Shown here one piece after another: positions 34,197-45,774 of a stretch of 64,000 nucleotides of DNA. The notes beneath the pieces were generated by a model, which was not told the origin of the DNA, ran no database searches, and was given only the letters and a program-made list of their open reading frames with translations. This DNA is from Portunus trituberculatus (Eukaryota; Arthropoda; Malacostraca; Decapoda; Portunidae): the NCBI RefSeq assembly GCF_017591435.1, contig NC_059287.1:8503924-8567923 (forward strand). Reading direction: 5' to 3'. Position 1 is the stretch's first letter. Each line of letters begins with the position of its first letter. The position numbers and the translations under genes were made by a program.

Positions 34197-37168
34197 TCAT
34201 AAGAGGAGGAGAAGAAGGCATTTTTTTGGAGAACTATAGGAGACAGGATAAGGAAATGGTATATAAAAGAGAAAGAAGAGAAAAAAATGGAGCAAGTTTA
34301 ACTAAAAATGATAAGAACAAGAGATTAAAAATGATGTATACAAACATAGATGGGATTTTATCTAGTAAATTAGAATTAAGAGATTACATAAAGAAAGAAG
34401 AACCAGATATTGTATGCCTGGTGGAAACAAAGTTAAATGAGGCAATAAAAATAGACATAGATGAAAGGTATAATATATGGAGGAGAGACAGAGTGGGTAA
34501 AGGAGGAGTCATGATTATGTTAAGGAAGGAGATAGTGGTAAATCAAGTGGAGTTTGGGGAAGGAAAATCAGAAATACTGTATGTTAAGATGCATATTAAT
34601 AAAAAGGAGTTAACAATCATTGTAACATGTGCCACCAAAAACAAACTCATGGACTAACCAAGAATATAGAGACATGATAGATGACACAATAAGGAGTCTT
34701 ACAAGAATCATTAAGGAAAGGAGAAAAGTGATATTGGTAGGAGATTTCAACTGTAAGGAGGTAGATTGGGAAAATTATGAAAGTGGTATGGGGGAAGATG
34801 CCTGGGAGATAGATTCCTGAACCTAATGATAGATAATTTGATGGTCCAAAGAGTAAAGGAAAACACAAGATTCAGAGGAAACGATAAGCCGGCAAGATTA
34901 GACCTAGTTTTACAAGGGATATACCAATTAACGATGATATAAGATACAAGTGCCCATTGGGAAAGAGTGACCATGTAATATTAGAAATGGATATAGAAGA
35001 AGGAAAGGAAGATAGAGATGAATCATACAAAGGAGACTGATTAAATTACAGAAAGGCTGATATTGAGAATCTCAAGAACTATTTTCAAAACGTAAACTGG
35101 GAGGAGATGGAAAACTCATTAACGGTTCAAGAGAAATATAACTTATTTTTGGAAATATACAAAACTGGGGTCAGGAATATGTTTCAAATATAGACCTAAA
35201 GAAGAAGGAAAGAAAGATTGGTTTAATGCAAGATGTGCTAGGGCAAAGGAGAAACGAGATGGAGCATGGAAAAGGTGGAGAAGAAACAGAAATCCAGAAA
35301 ATAAGGAAAACTTCAAAACAGCAAGAAATGAATATGCTAAGGTGAGAAAGGAAGAAGAAAAGAACTATGAAAAGGACATTGTCGAAAAATGTAAGGAACA
35401 ACCAAAATTGTTCTACAGATTCATAAATGGAAAAATAAGACAAAAGAAACAATAGAAAGGTTAAAAGGAAAAACGGAATGGTGGAAGACCCAAAAGTATG
35501 GCAGAACTGTTAAATAGTAAATTTCATGAGGTCTTTACTAAGGAATCCAAATTTGAAAGACCACAGGGTAATAGAGAGACTGTCTATATGAAAGAGATTA
35601 AAGTAACCAAGCTTGAAATAAAAAGTTGATGACGGAATTGGATGAGGAAAAGGCAATGGGACCGGATGAAGTCTCAGGCAGAATACTGAAAGAATGTAGG
35701 GAAGAACTAGCAAGTCCAATATACAACATCATAAAATGCTCAATAGAAAATGGAACAGTGCCAGTGGAGTGGAAAAGAGCTGAGGTGGTTCCCATATATA
35801 AGAGCGGAAGGAAGGAAGAACCTTTAAATTACAGACCGGTATCACTAACTAGTGTAATATGCAAGATGTGTGAAAAGTAATAAAGAAGCAATGGATTGAG
35901 TTTCTTGAAGACAACAAAATATTATCAAATAGCCAATTTGGTTTTAGAAAAGGTCGGTCATGTGTGACAAATTTATTGAGTTTCTACTCTAGAATAGTTG
36001 ATAAAGTACAAGAGAGAGAGGATGGGTTGACTGTATTTATTTAGATCTAAAAAGGCTTTTGATAAAGTGCCACATGAAAGATTACTATGGAAGTTAGAGG
36101 AGAAGGGTGGCTTAAAAGGAAGCACATTGAGATGGATGAAGAATTACTTAAGGGGAGAGAAATAAGGACGATAGTTAAAGATATGAAGTCCAAGTGGAGA
36201 ACAGTAGACAGCGGAGTGCCACAGGGTCAGTATTGGCACCAATACTTTTTCTCGTATATATAAATGACATGCCAGAGGGATGAACAGCTACATAAATCTG
36301 TTTATGGACGATGTGAAACTGTGCAGAGTCATTAAACAAAAGAGGATTGTGAAATACTACAGGAAGACTTAAACAAGATCTGGAAATGGAGCAAAAAATG
36401 GGAGATGGAATTCAATGTGGACAAAAGCCATGTCATGGAAATGGGAAAAAGTGAAAGACGACCAGTGGGAATCTATAAGATGGGAGATGGAGTAGAACTA
36501 GAAAAAGTAAAAAAGGAAAAGGACTTGGGAGTGACAATGGAAGAAAATAATCAACCGGTAAACCATATTGATAGAATTTTCAGAGAGACGATAATTTGCT
36601 AAGGAATATTGGAGTAGCATTTCACTATATGGACAAGGAAATGATGAAGAAATTGATAAGTACTAAAATAAGACCTAGATTGGAATATGCAGGAGTTGTG
36701 TGGACTCTTCATAAAAAGAAACACATAAGAAAATTAGAGAGACTACAAAAATGGCTACAAGAATGGTTCCAGAATTTAAAGGGATGGCATATGAGGAGAG
36801 ACTAAAGGCAATGGATCTACCAACCTTGGAGCAGAGAAGAGAGAGGGGATCTGATACAAGTTTATAAATTGATTAACGGAATGGATGAAGTGGATAATGA
36901 GAAACTGATCCTGAGAGAAGAATATGACTTTAGAAGCACAAGATCGCATAGTAAGAAACTAAGGAAGGGACGATGTCTGAGAGATGTTAAAAAATTTAGT
37001 TTCCCGCAAAGATGTGTTGAGACTTGGAACAGTTTGAGTGAGGAAGTGGTGTCAGCAAAGAGTGTACATAGTTTTAAAGAAAAATTGGATAAGTGTAGAT
37101 ATGGAGACGGGACCACATGAGCATAAAGCCCAGGCCCTGTAAAACTACAACTAGGTAAAACTAGGTAA

Positions 37169-37199
<31 letters not shown>
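34197..37199 (+). mobile_element. LINE family A, copy A4 (5'-truncated in ORF1)
   Basis: Starts at the ORF1 C-terminus, contains endonuclease, RT and the full 3' end with ACTAGGTAAA units and (AC)n at 37171-37199. Its indels are largely shared with A5. Confidence 0.88.
34330..37118 (+). pseudogene. LINE A4 ORF2, frameshifted
   Basis: MMYTNIDGILSS at 34333, VCLVETKLNEAIK, ILVGDFNCKEVDW near 34735, GKSDHVILEMD near 34960, LFYRFINGKIR, ITSRILKECREEL-type block near 35680, NYRPVSLTSVICKMCEK near 35828, KGRSCVTNLLSFYSRIVDKV near 35950, FDKVPHERLLWK near 36058, and a damaged FMDDVKLCR near 36300. There the first residues of the FADD motif read FMDD, and many single-base deletions are present. The C-terminus ends DKCRYGDGTT at 37118. 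Confidence 0.82.
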
Positions 37200-37203
<4 letters not shown>

Positions 37204-37716
37204 TTGGGCCTTGCTGAAATTATAGATCAACAGATCATAGAAGAGAAGATTGCTGAGAAAGTGGTGAAGGTTATTAAGTCAAATGAGACATTGGTGAGGG
37301 AAACTGTAGACAAAAAGAGATGTGTGGTGATATTTGGTGTGGAGGAGGATAAGACACCGAGTAAAATGGAGAGAGAGAAAAACATAAAAAAGGTGATAAA
37401 TAATATCATTAATGTGGTGCAGGAGGGAAAAGACCTAGTACAAGAAATAGAAGACTTCCATAGAATTGGAAAGTTCACAAGAGAAGGTATGAGGCCAATA
37501 AGAATCAAACTTAAGTCACAAAAGGATGTAGATGAATTGGTGGAGAAGTCATGGAGGCTAGCCCAGCAGGAAACAACAAGGAAGATTTGGTTGAGAAGAG
37601 ATCTCGGTGAAAAGGAAAGAGAAATGTTAAATGAGTTGAGAAAGGAGGCTTTGAAAAAAATGAAGAGAGGACAGAAGAGGAGAAGAAAGAGTTTTTCTGG
37701 AGAATCTTGGATATGA
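37204..37716 (+). pseudogene. LINE B1 ORF1 (RRM-like, partial)
   Basis: Opens with a short helical region (EEKIAEKVVKVIKSNE), then CVVIFGVEEDKTPSKMER, EDFHRIGKFTREGMRPIRIK and KIWLRRDLGEKEREMLNEL. This is the RRM-like plus C-terminal pattern seen in A ORF1 (RMGPYQEG, RPIKILLKS). The coiled-coil N-terminus is missing, so the copy is 5' truncated. The C-terminus is very basic (KKMKRGQKRRRKSF), consistent with RNA binding (inferred). Confidence 0.7.
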
Positions 37717-37772
37717 GACTGAGGAAGTGGTTCATAACCCAGAAAAGTACAGCAAGAAAGGACTAAAGAAAC

Positions 37773-40490
37773 TTACGATGAGCGAATGTAATGTATTCCA
37801 ACATAAATGGAGTGATATCGGGATTTTAGAACTCAACGATTACTTGAGGGACAAGAACCCAGATATTGTGGGTCTTACTGAAACAAAACTGAGAGAGGAG
37901 AAGACCTGATGATGGTTGGAGAAGGAAATATAATGTTTGGAAAAGAAATAGAGTAGGTAAGATGGGAGGAGGAGTGATGTTGCTGGTTAAAAAGATATAA
38001 AGGTGGATCAAGTGAAAGAAGGTATGGGAAAGGCAGAAGTGCTAAAGATCAGAGCAGAAACTAATGAAGGAAAAAGAGGCACTACATAGTGGTGTACGTA
38101 CCACCTAAGACAAATGCATGGTCAGTACAGGAATATGAAGAAATGATAAGTGATACAGGAACATGTCTGGAAGAAATGTTGGGTGGCTGTGAACGAACTA
38201 TAATGATGGGAGATTTTAATTGTAAAGAGGTGTGTTGGGAGGACTGGTCAATGGAAGGATCAGAGACAACATGGGGAAATACACTATTGACACTGGCAAT
38301 GGAAAATGTGTTAACTCAGTGGGTCAAAGAAGATACTAGGTTTGGAGGAGAGGAGCATCGTCAAGACTGGACTTGGTCTTTAGTACAGAGCCAATGGTCA
38401 TTGAGGAGATGAGGGTGGAGTGCCCTTTAGCAAAGAGTGATCATGCAGTTTTGGAGTTCAAGGTGATAGATGAAGAGAAATCTAGAAGAAATGAAGAATA
38501 TAAAGTGGGAAGATGGAATTATGCCAAGACAGATTTTGGAAACCTAAAGAAATTCTTTCAAGAGACAAATTGATGAAATTCAAGAGTGCTAAGGAGCAAA
38601 TGAAAAGTGGAAGGAATTTATAAAATATACAAAGAAGGTGAGAAAAATTTGTACCAATAAGACAACATAGAGAAGTTGGAAAGCAGGACTGGTTTAACGA
38701 TAGATGTGAAAAGGCTAGAACAAGAAAAGAGGATGCATGGAAGAGGTGGAGAAGGAAAAGACGGATTAAGCAGTGGAAAGTTACAAAAGAGCAAGAAATG
38801 AATATGTGTTGATTAGAAGAGAAGAAAGAAAGAAACAAGAAAAGGATATAATTGATAAATGTAAAGACCAACCAAGGCTTTTTACAGACATGTGAACAAC
38901 AACATCAAAAATAGAGAAAGTATTGAAAGTTTAGAAGTAAATGGAGTATGCAGTGAAGATCCCAGGAAATGGCAGAGGCTATGAATGGATGCTTTGGAAG
39001 GTATTCACAAAGGAGACTGCTTTTGACAAACCACTGGTAATGGAACAGAAAGGGATTATGAAGGAGTTTCAAGTAACTGTGGAGGAGATCAAGAATATGA
39101 TGGGGAGTTTAGAAGTGAGAAAAGCTGTGGGACCTGATGGGGTATCAGGATGGATTTTAAGAGAATGCAGGAGCAACTGGCAGAAAAAGTTTGTGAAGTA
39201 ATTGATGCCTCATTAAGGGAAGGTGTAGTGCCCCAAGACTGGAAAAGAGCTAACATTGTCCCAATCTATAAATCAGGTAACAAGAGAGACCCATTGAACT
39301 ATAGACCAGTGTCACTTACAAGTGTGGTAGCTAAGATGTGTGAGAGGGTGGTGAAGAATAGATGGACAGACTTCTTGGAGAAAATGACATACTTTGTGAG
39401 TGTCAATTTGGTTTTAGAAAAGGGCGTTCATGCACGACAAACCTGATATGTTACTATTCGAGGGTGATAGATGTAATACAGGAAAGAGATGGTTGGGCTG
39501 ATGGAATATATCTGGATTTAAAAAAGGCCTTTGATAAGGTACCACACCGGAGACTGATCTGGAAACTTGAAATGGTAGGAGGAGTGCATGGCAGTTTACT
39601 AAAATGGATGGAAGACTTTTGGTAGGAAGAGAAATGAGAACAATAATTAAGGACAGACCATCAGAATGGGGCTTGGTGGAGAGTGGAGTTCCACAGGGAT
39701 CAGTGTTGGCACCAGTAATGTTCGCGGTCTACATAAATGACATGGTGGATGGGGTGTCCAGTTATGTGAGCCTATTTGCAGACGATGCAAAATTGTTAAG
39801 AAAAGTGAGATGTGACAAAGATTGCGAACTACTCCAGGAAGACTTGGACAGAATATGGAAATGGAGCTGTACATGGCAAATGGAGTTCAACACGACAAAA
39901 TGCAAGAAAATAGAGTTTGGCAAGAGTGAAAGAAGAATCAGGAGTATGTACAAGATAGGAAATGAAGACATAAAACCAGTCATGAAGAAAAGACCTTGGG
40001 GTGACAATTACCAATGACCTATCGCCAGAGAGACATATAAACAAAATAATTGGAGAAGTATTGAACTTATTGAGGAACATAAGAGTGGCGTTCAGATATT
40101 TAGATGAAGAAATGATGAAGAAAATAATTACTGCAATGATAAGACCGAGGCTTGAATATGCAACAATACAGTGGGCTCGAACTTAAAGAAACACATAAGG
40201 AAACTAGAGAAAGTACAGAGGGCTGCAACAAAATGGTGCCTGACTTAAGAGATTTGACTTATGAAGACAGACTGAAAAGAATGCAACTTCCGACCCTGGA
40301 AAACAGAAGAGAAAGGGGAGACCTGATAGCAATATACAGAGTGATGATTGGCATGGAAAAATGGATAGGGAAGATCTGTGTATGTGGAATGAAAGAATGT
40401 CGAGAGGGCATGGGAAAAACTAAAATGGCCACTTATAGGAGAGATGTGAAAAATATAGCTTCCTCATAGAAGGGTGGAAGCATGGAATAG
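37773..40490 (+). pseudogene. LINE B1 ORF2 (endonuclease and RT), frameshifted
   Basis: Endonuclease: NPDIVGLTETKLREE near 37860, VVYVPPKTNAWSVQEYEEM at 38089, TIMMGDFNCKEVCWEDW near 38200, AKSDHAVLEFK near 38430. RT: RKAVGPDGVSGW near 39120, NYRPVSLTSVVAKMCERVVK near 39300, ECQFGFRKGRSCTTNL near 39395, YLDLKKAFDKVPHRRLIWKL near 39510, SGVPQGSVLAPVMFAVYIND near 39685, SLFADDAKLLRK near 39770 with both Asp intact. The C-terminus reads RLEYATIQWA. At least eight frame breaks. Confidence 0.85.
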
Positions 40491-40770
40491 TTTAGACGTG
40501 GAAGTGGTCAACGCAAGGAATATTCATGATTTTAAGAAAAGCTGGACATTAATAGATATGGAGACGGGACAACACGAGCATAGCTCTTTTCCCGTATGTT
40601 ACAATTAGGTAAATACAATTAGGTAAATACACACACACACACACACAGAGGAAGGACGCACACCGCTCCCGAGAATCAGCTGATCTTCACTACCTTTGTT
40701 TGGGTTTACAGTGGCCTGGGCGATAAGTGTGGACTCATTTTTCCTTTCATGAATATAGTGTTAAATAATA

Positions 40771-41809
40771 ATGAGTGAGAAAGATATTCCATCTAAATGC
40801 AGGTATGTGACAAGGGAAAGAATGAAAGCTGATGATGACAATGTTGGTGAGGGAGGAGGAGAATTTGAAGGCTTTGATACGGCGCAAACTTCACTATTTG
40901 ATAGAGTCTTAACTATCGAACGTAAATTAGATAAATTGATAAAGGAGAATATGGGAATGAAAGAGAATGAAGAACAGGATAAAGAGCTCCAGAAATTGAA
41001 AGAAAGGATAAAAAGAGTGGAAGAAAACGAAACTAGGCTAAGAACCGAAAATGAAGAATGAAAAGTTCAAATAGCGAACTATAAGAAATTGATGGAAGAA
41101 GGACTCGGTAAAGCCGAGAAAGAAAAAGAAAAGCTAAAAGATCTAGTTAACAAAGAAGAAGAAAGAGTACAAGACGTGATTAAAAAAGAAGTACAAGCAT
41201 GGAGAATCCAAGATAAGAAAGACAAGGAATCATTTCAAGAAGTATTTCAAGAACAGTTAAAAGAAAGAGATGAAAATATGACAAGCAAAATGATAGGAGT
41301 CCTCAAGAAAAGAGAAAATTTAGTAAGAGAAATTGCGGAAAAAAAAGAAGAGTGTAATTATTTTTGGACTGAAAGAAAAAAATGTTAAATATAGACCAAG
41401 AAGGGAAAAAGACAAAATGAAATCAGTAAAAGACCTACTAAAACATCTGAATGACGAGGATAGACAGAACTTAGAAGAGGAAGTAGAAGAAATCCATAGA
41501 ATGGGACCATATCAAGAAGGAACAGTGAGACCAATTAAGATATTATTAAAATCACAAGCAGCAGCAGAAGAAGTACTATATAGAAAAACGAAACTCAGAG
41601 AAACAGAAGGTTGCAAAGATATATATATAAAGAAAAATAGAAACGAGGAGGAAAGGAAGAGACACAATGAACTGGTGGCAGAAGCAAGAGAAAAAAATAA
41701 TGAAAGGTCAGAGAAGGAGAAGAAGGCATTTTTATGGAGAATTATAGGAGACAGGATAAGGAAATGGTATATAAAAGAGAAAAAAGAGAAAAGAATGGAG
41801 CAAGTTTAA
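40771..41809 (+). pseudogene. LINE A5 ORF1 (coiled coil plus RRM-like)
   Basis: Start MSEKDIPSKCRYVTRE as in A1. Coiled coil from about residue 45, with heptad Leu/Ile in KELQKLKERIKRVEENE and a second block KEKEKLKDLVNKEEE. An in-frame TGA sits at 41059-41061, where A1 has a Leu codon, and a frameshift near 41335-41390. The C-terminal part has SVIIFGLKEKNVKYRPR, RMGPYQEGTVRPIKILLKS and KDIYIKKNRNEEE, ending RMEQV. This is a LINE RNA-binding protein type (inferred by analogy). Confidence 0.8.
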
Positions 41810-41839
41810 CTAAAAATGATAAGAACAAGAGATTAAAAA

Positions 41840-44800
41840 TGATGTATACAAACATAGATGGGATTTTATCTAGTAAATTAGAATTAAGAGATTACATAAA
41901 GAAAGAAGAACCAGATATTGTATGCCTGGTGGAAACAAAGTTAAATGAGGCAATAAAAATAGACATAGATAAAAGGTATAATATATGGAGGAGAGAGAGT
42001 GGGTAAAGGAGGAGGAGGAGTCATGATGATGTTAAGGAAGGAGATAGTGGTAAATCAAGTGGAGTTTGGGAAGGAAAATCAGAAATACTGTATGTTAAGA
42101 TGCATATTAACAAAAGGAGTTAACAATCATTGTAACATATGTGCCACCAAAACAAACTCATGGACTAACCAAGAATATAGAGACATGATAGATGACACAA
42201 TAAGGAGTCTTACAAGAATCATTAAGGAAAGGAGAAAAGTGATATTGATAGGAGATTTCAACTGTAAGGAGGTAGACTGGGAAAATTATGAAAGTGGTAT
42301 GGGGGAAGATGCCTGGGAGATAGATTCCTGAACCTAATGATAGATAATTTGATGGTCCAAAGAGTAAAGGAAAAGACAAGATTCAGAGGAAACGATGAGC
42401 CGGCAAGATTAGACCTAGTTTTTACAAGGGATATACCAATTAACGATGATATAAGATACAAGTGCCCATTGGGAAAGAGTGACCATGTAATATTAGAGAT
42501 GGATATAGAAGAAGGAAAGGAAGATAGAGATGAATCATACAAAGGAGACCGATTAAATTACAGAAAGGCTGATATTGAGAATCTCAAGAACTATTTTAAA
42601 AACTTAAACTGGGAGGAGATGGAAAACTCATTAACGGTTCAAGAGAAATATAACTTATTTTTGGAAATATACAAAACTGGGGTCAGGAATATGTTCAAAT
42701 ATAGACCTAAAGAAGAAGGAAAGAAAGATTGGTTTAAGGTGGTAAAAGATGATATCAATATTGGGGCTCTAATTGGGGGAAGAATTCAATAATATTTATA
42801 CACAAGGTGTAGATGGTGACGTCTTCAGTGAATTTGGACACAAATGTGAGGCAATAAATAGGCGATAAGAAAATAATTCAAAATACCATTATAAAATCAA
42901 AACTAATAACAGTGTGGCAATTTCCTCTTAACCACATATAATATACATAACAACAAATAAATGTTAGCATCGGATACACATAACCTATGTTATAACAATT
43001 TCATTACAGAAATTGTTACCTTTTTTTCATCAAAATTTGAGTTTATAAGCCTGTTGTAAATTTATTTGAGTGAGTTCATGCATTATCATGCTGGCATTTG
43101 TTAAGATGAGGTTGTTGATCATTTTGCTGCAAAGAAGATGAAATTGACCAATTACTGAAAAGTTATTCAACAGTATATGCTGAAAACTGAAAGTGAGAAA
43201 AGATTTTTCTGTGAACATCTTCAAAAACATAACTGCCTCACTGGGAACGGTTTTAGCAGGTGGGCTTTAAGATAGGAGGTAAAAAAGTATCCCATTTAGC
43301 CCAAATTGTGAAAAGCCCACATGGTATATATAAAAAAAAAAAAAAAAATAACTCACTAATATGGACCAAACTCAGATATGTACTTACATAATTTGACAAC
43401 TGCTTGGAGGCTGGTAGTGGCTGTTTAGATAGTTTTAGGCCATGTTACATCATGGCCTTACAGTGGCATTGTCACAATTTGGGAAACAGTGTAAAATACG
43501 ATCAACAGGTAGGCTGAGAGATGAAGGCTGTATCGATTGGTACTGAGGAGTAGCGTCTTTCATCACTGCCTGATACTAAACTATGACATCAGAAAAAATA
43601 AATAAAACAGATCAAAAAAAATAACAAATACAAGCAAAACAAAGACTAGAAGAAAAAGGGATGAGCTTGGGTATTGAAAGGGCTGCCCTTTTAAAAGATT
43701 ACCAGGTAAGAAAAAGATGTGCCTGGAATGCCATGGCTTTTAGAGAGAAAAGTACCAAGTTTCCAATTTTTCAATTTTTTTGACCAAATTAACGAATTTC
43801 CACCTTAATGCAAGATGTGCTAGGGCAAAGGAGAAACAAGATGGAGCATGGAAAAGGTGGAGAAGAAACAGAAACCCAGAAAATAAGGAAAACTTCAAAA
43901 CAGCAAGAAATGAATATGCTAAGGTGAGAAAGGAAGAAGAAAAGAACTATGAAAAGGACATTGTCGAAAAATGTAAGGAACAACCAAAATTGTTCTACAG
44001 ATTCATAAATGGAAAAATAAGACAAAAAGAAACAATAGAAAAGTTAAAAGGAGAAAACGGAATGGTGGAAGACCCAAAAAGTATGGCAGAACTGTTAAAT
44101 AGTAAATTTCGTGAGGTCTTTACTAAGGAATCCAAATTTGAAAGACCACAGGGTAATAGAGAGACTGTCTATATGAAAGAGATTAAAGTAACCAAGCTTG
44201 AAATAAAAAAGTTGATGACAGAATTGGATGAGGAAAAGGCAATGGGACCGGATGAAGTCTCAGGCAGAATACTGAAAGAATGCAGGGAAGAACTAGCAAG
44301 TCCAATATACATCATAAAATGCTCAATAGAAAATGGAACAGTCCCAGTGGAGTGGAAAAGAGCTGAGGTGGTTCCCATATATAAGAGCGGAAGGAAGGAA
44401 GAACCTTTAAATTACAGGCCGGTATCACTAACTAGTGTAATATGGAAGATGTGTGAAAAAGTAATAAAGAAGCAATGGATCGGGTTTCTTGAAGACAACA
44501 AAATATTATCAAATAGCCAATTTGGTTTTAGAAAAGGTCGGTCATGTGTGACAAATTTATTGAGTTTCTACTCTAGAATAGTTGATAAAGTACAAGAGAG
44601 AGAGGGATGGGTTGACTGTATTTATTTAGATCTAAAAAAGGCTTTTGATAAAGTGCCACATGAAAGATTACTATGGAAGTTAGAGGAGAAGGGTGGCTTA
44701 AAAGGAAGCACAATGAGATGGATGAGGAATTACTTAAGGGGGAGAGAAATAAGGACAATAGTTAAAGATATGAAGTCCAAGTGGAGAACAGTAGACAGCG

Positions 44801-45680
44801 GAGTGCCACAGGGGTCAGTATTGGCACCAATACTTTTTCTCGTATATATAAATGACATGCCAGAGGGAGTGAACAGCTACATAAATCTGTTTGCGGACGA
44901 TGCGAAACTGTGCAGAGTCATTAAACAAAAAGAGGATTGTGAAATACTACAGGAAGATCTGGAAATGGAGCAAAAAATGGGAGATGGAATTCAATGTGGA
45001 CAAAAGCCATGTCATGGAAATGGGAAAAAGTGAAAGACGACCAGTGAGAATCTATAAGATGGGAGATGGAGTAGAACTAGAAAAAGTAAAAAAGGAAAAG
45101 GACTTGGGAGTGACAATGGAAGAAAATAATCAACCGGTTAGCCATATTGATAGAATTTTCAGAGAGACGATAATTTGCTAAGGAATATTGGAGTAGCATT
45201 TCACTATATGGACAAGGAAATGATGAAGAAATTGATAAGTACTAAAATAAGACCTAGATTGGAATATGCAGGAGTTGTGTGGACTCATAAAAAGAAACAC
45301 ATAAGAAAATTAGAGAGACTACAAAAATGGCTACAAGAATGGTTCCAGAATTTAAAGGGATGGCATATGAGGAGAGACTAAAGGCAATGGATCTACCAAC
45401 CTTGGAGCAGAGAAGAGAGAGAGGATCTGATACAAGTTTATAAATTGATTAACGGAATGGATGAAGTGGATAATGAGAAACTGATCCTGAGAGAAGAATA
45501 TGACTTTAGAAGCACAAGATCGCATAGTAAGAAACTAAGGAAGGGACGATGTCTGAGAGATGTTAAAAATTTAGTTTCCCGCAAAGATGTGTTGAGACTT
45601 GGAACAGTTTGAGTGAGGAAGTGGTATCAGCAAAGAGTGTACATAGTTTTAAAGAAAAATTGGATAAGTGTAGATATGGA
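41840..45680 (+). pseudogene. LINE A5 ORF2 (endonuclease, RT), interrupted by a MITE
   Basis: Endonuclease part 41840-42736: MMYTNIDGILSS, VCLVETKL, ILIGDFNCKEVDW, LDLVFTRDIPIND, GKSDHVILEMD. After the MITE, a 400-residue open frame from 43806 holds LFYRFINGKIRQ, KAMGPDEVSGRILKE, NYRPVSLTSVIWKMCEK, FGFRKGRSCVTNLLSFYS, CIYLDLKKAFDKVPHERLL, SGVPQGSVLAPILFLVYIND and NLFADDAKLC with the catalytic Asp pair near 44895. It then breaks near 44960. The C-terminal part runs to 45680 (DKCRYGDGTT type). This is the best-preserved RT in the window. Confidence 0.88.
42737..43805. mobile_element. MITE of unknown superfamily (AGGTGG ends, TA duplication)
   Basis: 1,069 bp inserted in the A5 ORF2 word GGTT-TA-ATGCAAG, with TA at 42735-42736 and 43806-43807. 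Ends read AGGTGGTAAA and (reverse complement) AGGTGGAAAT, a TIR of only about 9 bp. AT-rich, no coding frame of note. Copies A1 and A4 have the uninterrupted site, which proves the insertion. Confidence 0.85.
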
Positions 45681-45774
45681 GACGGGACCACACGAGCATA
45701 AAGCCCAGGCCCTGTAAAACTACAACTAGGTAAATACAACTAGGTAAATACACACACACACACACACACACACA

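Larger units (their letters stand above)
37200..40647 (+). mobile_element. LINE family B, copy B1
   Basis: Follows the (AC)n of A4 directly. Contains ORF1 (37204-37716), the endonuclease and RT parts of ORF2, and a 3' end with two ACAATTAGGTAAATAC units and (AC)n at 40629-40647. Related to but distinct from A. Confidence 0.87.
40650..45774 (+). mobile_element. LINE family A, copy A5, most complete copy
   Basis: 5' UTR (40650-40770), ORF1, ORF2 and 3' end with two ACAACTAGGTAAATA units plus (AC)n (45750-45774). About 4.05 kb once the 1,069-bp MITE at 42737-43805 is removed. It starts inside the (AC)n of B1. Confidence 0.9.
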
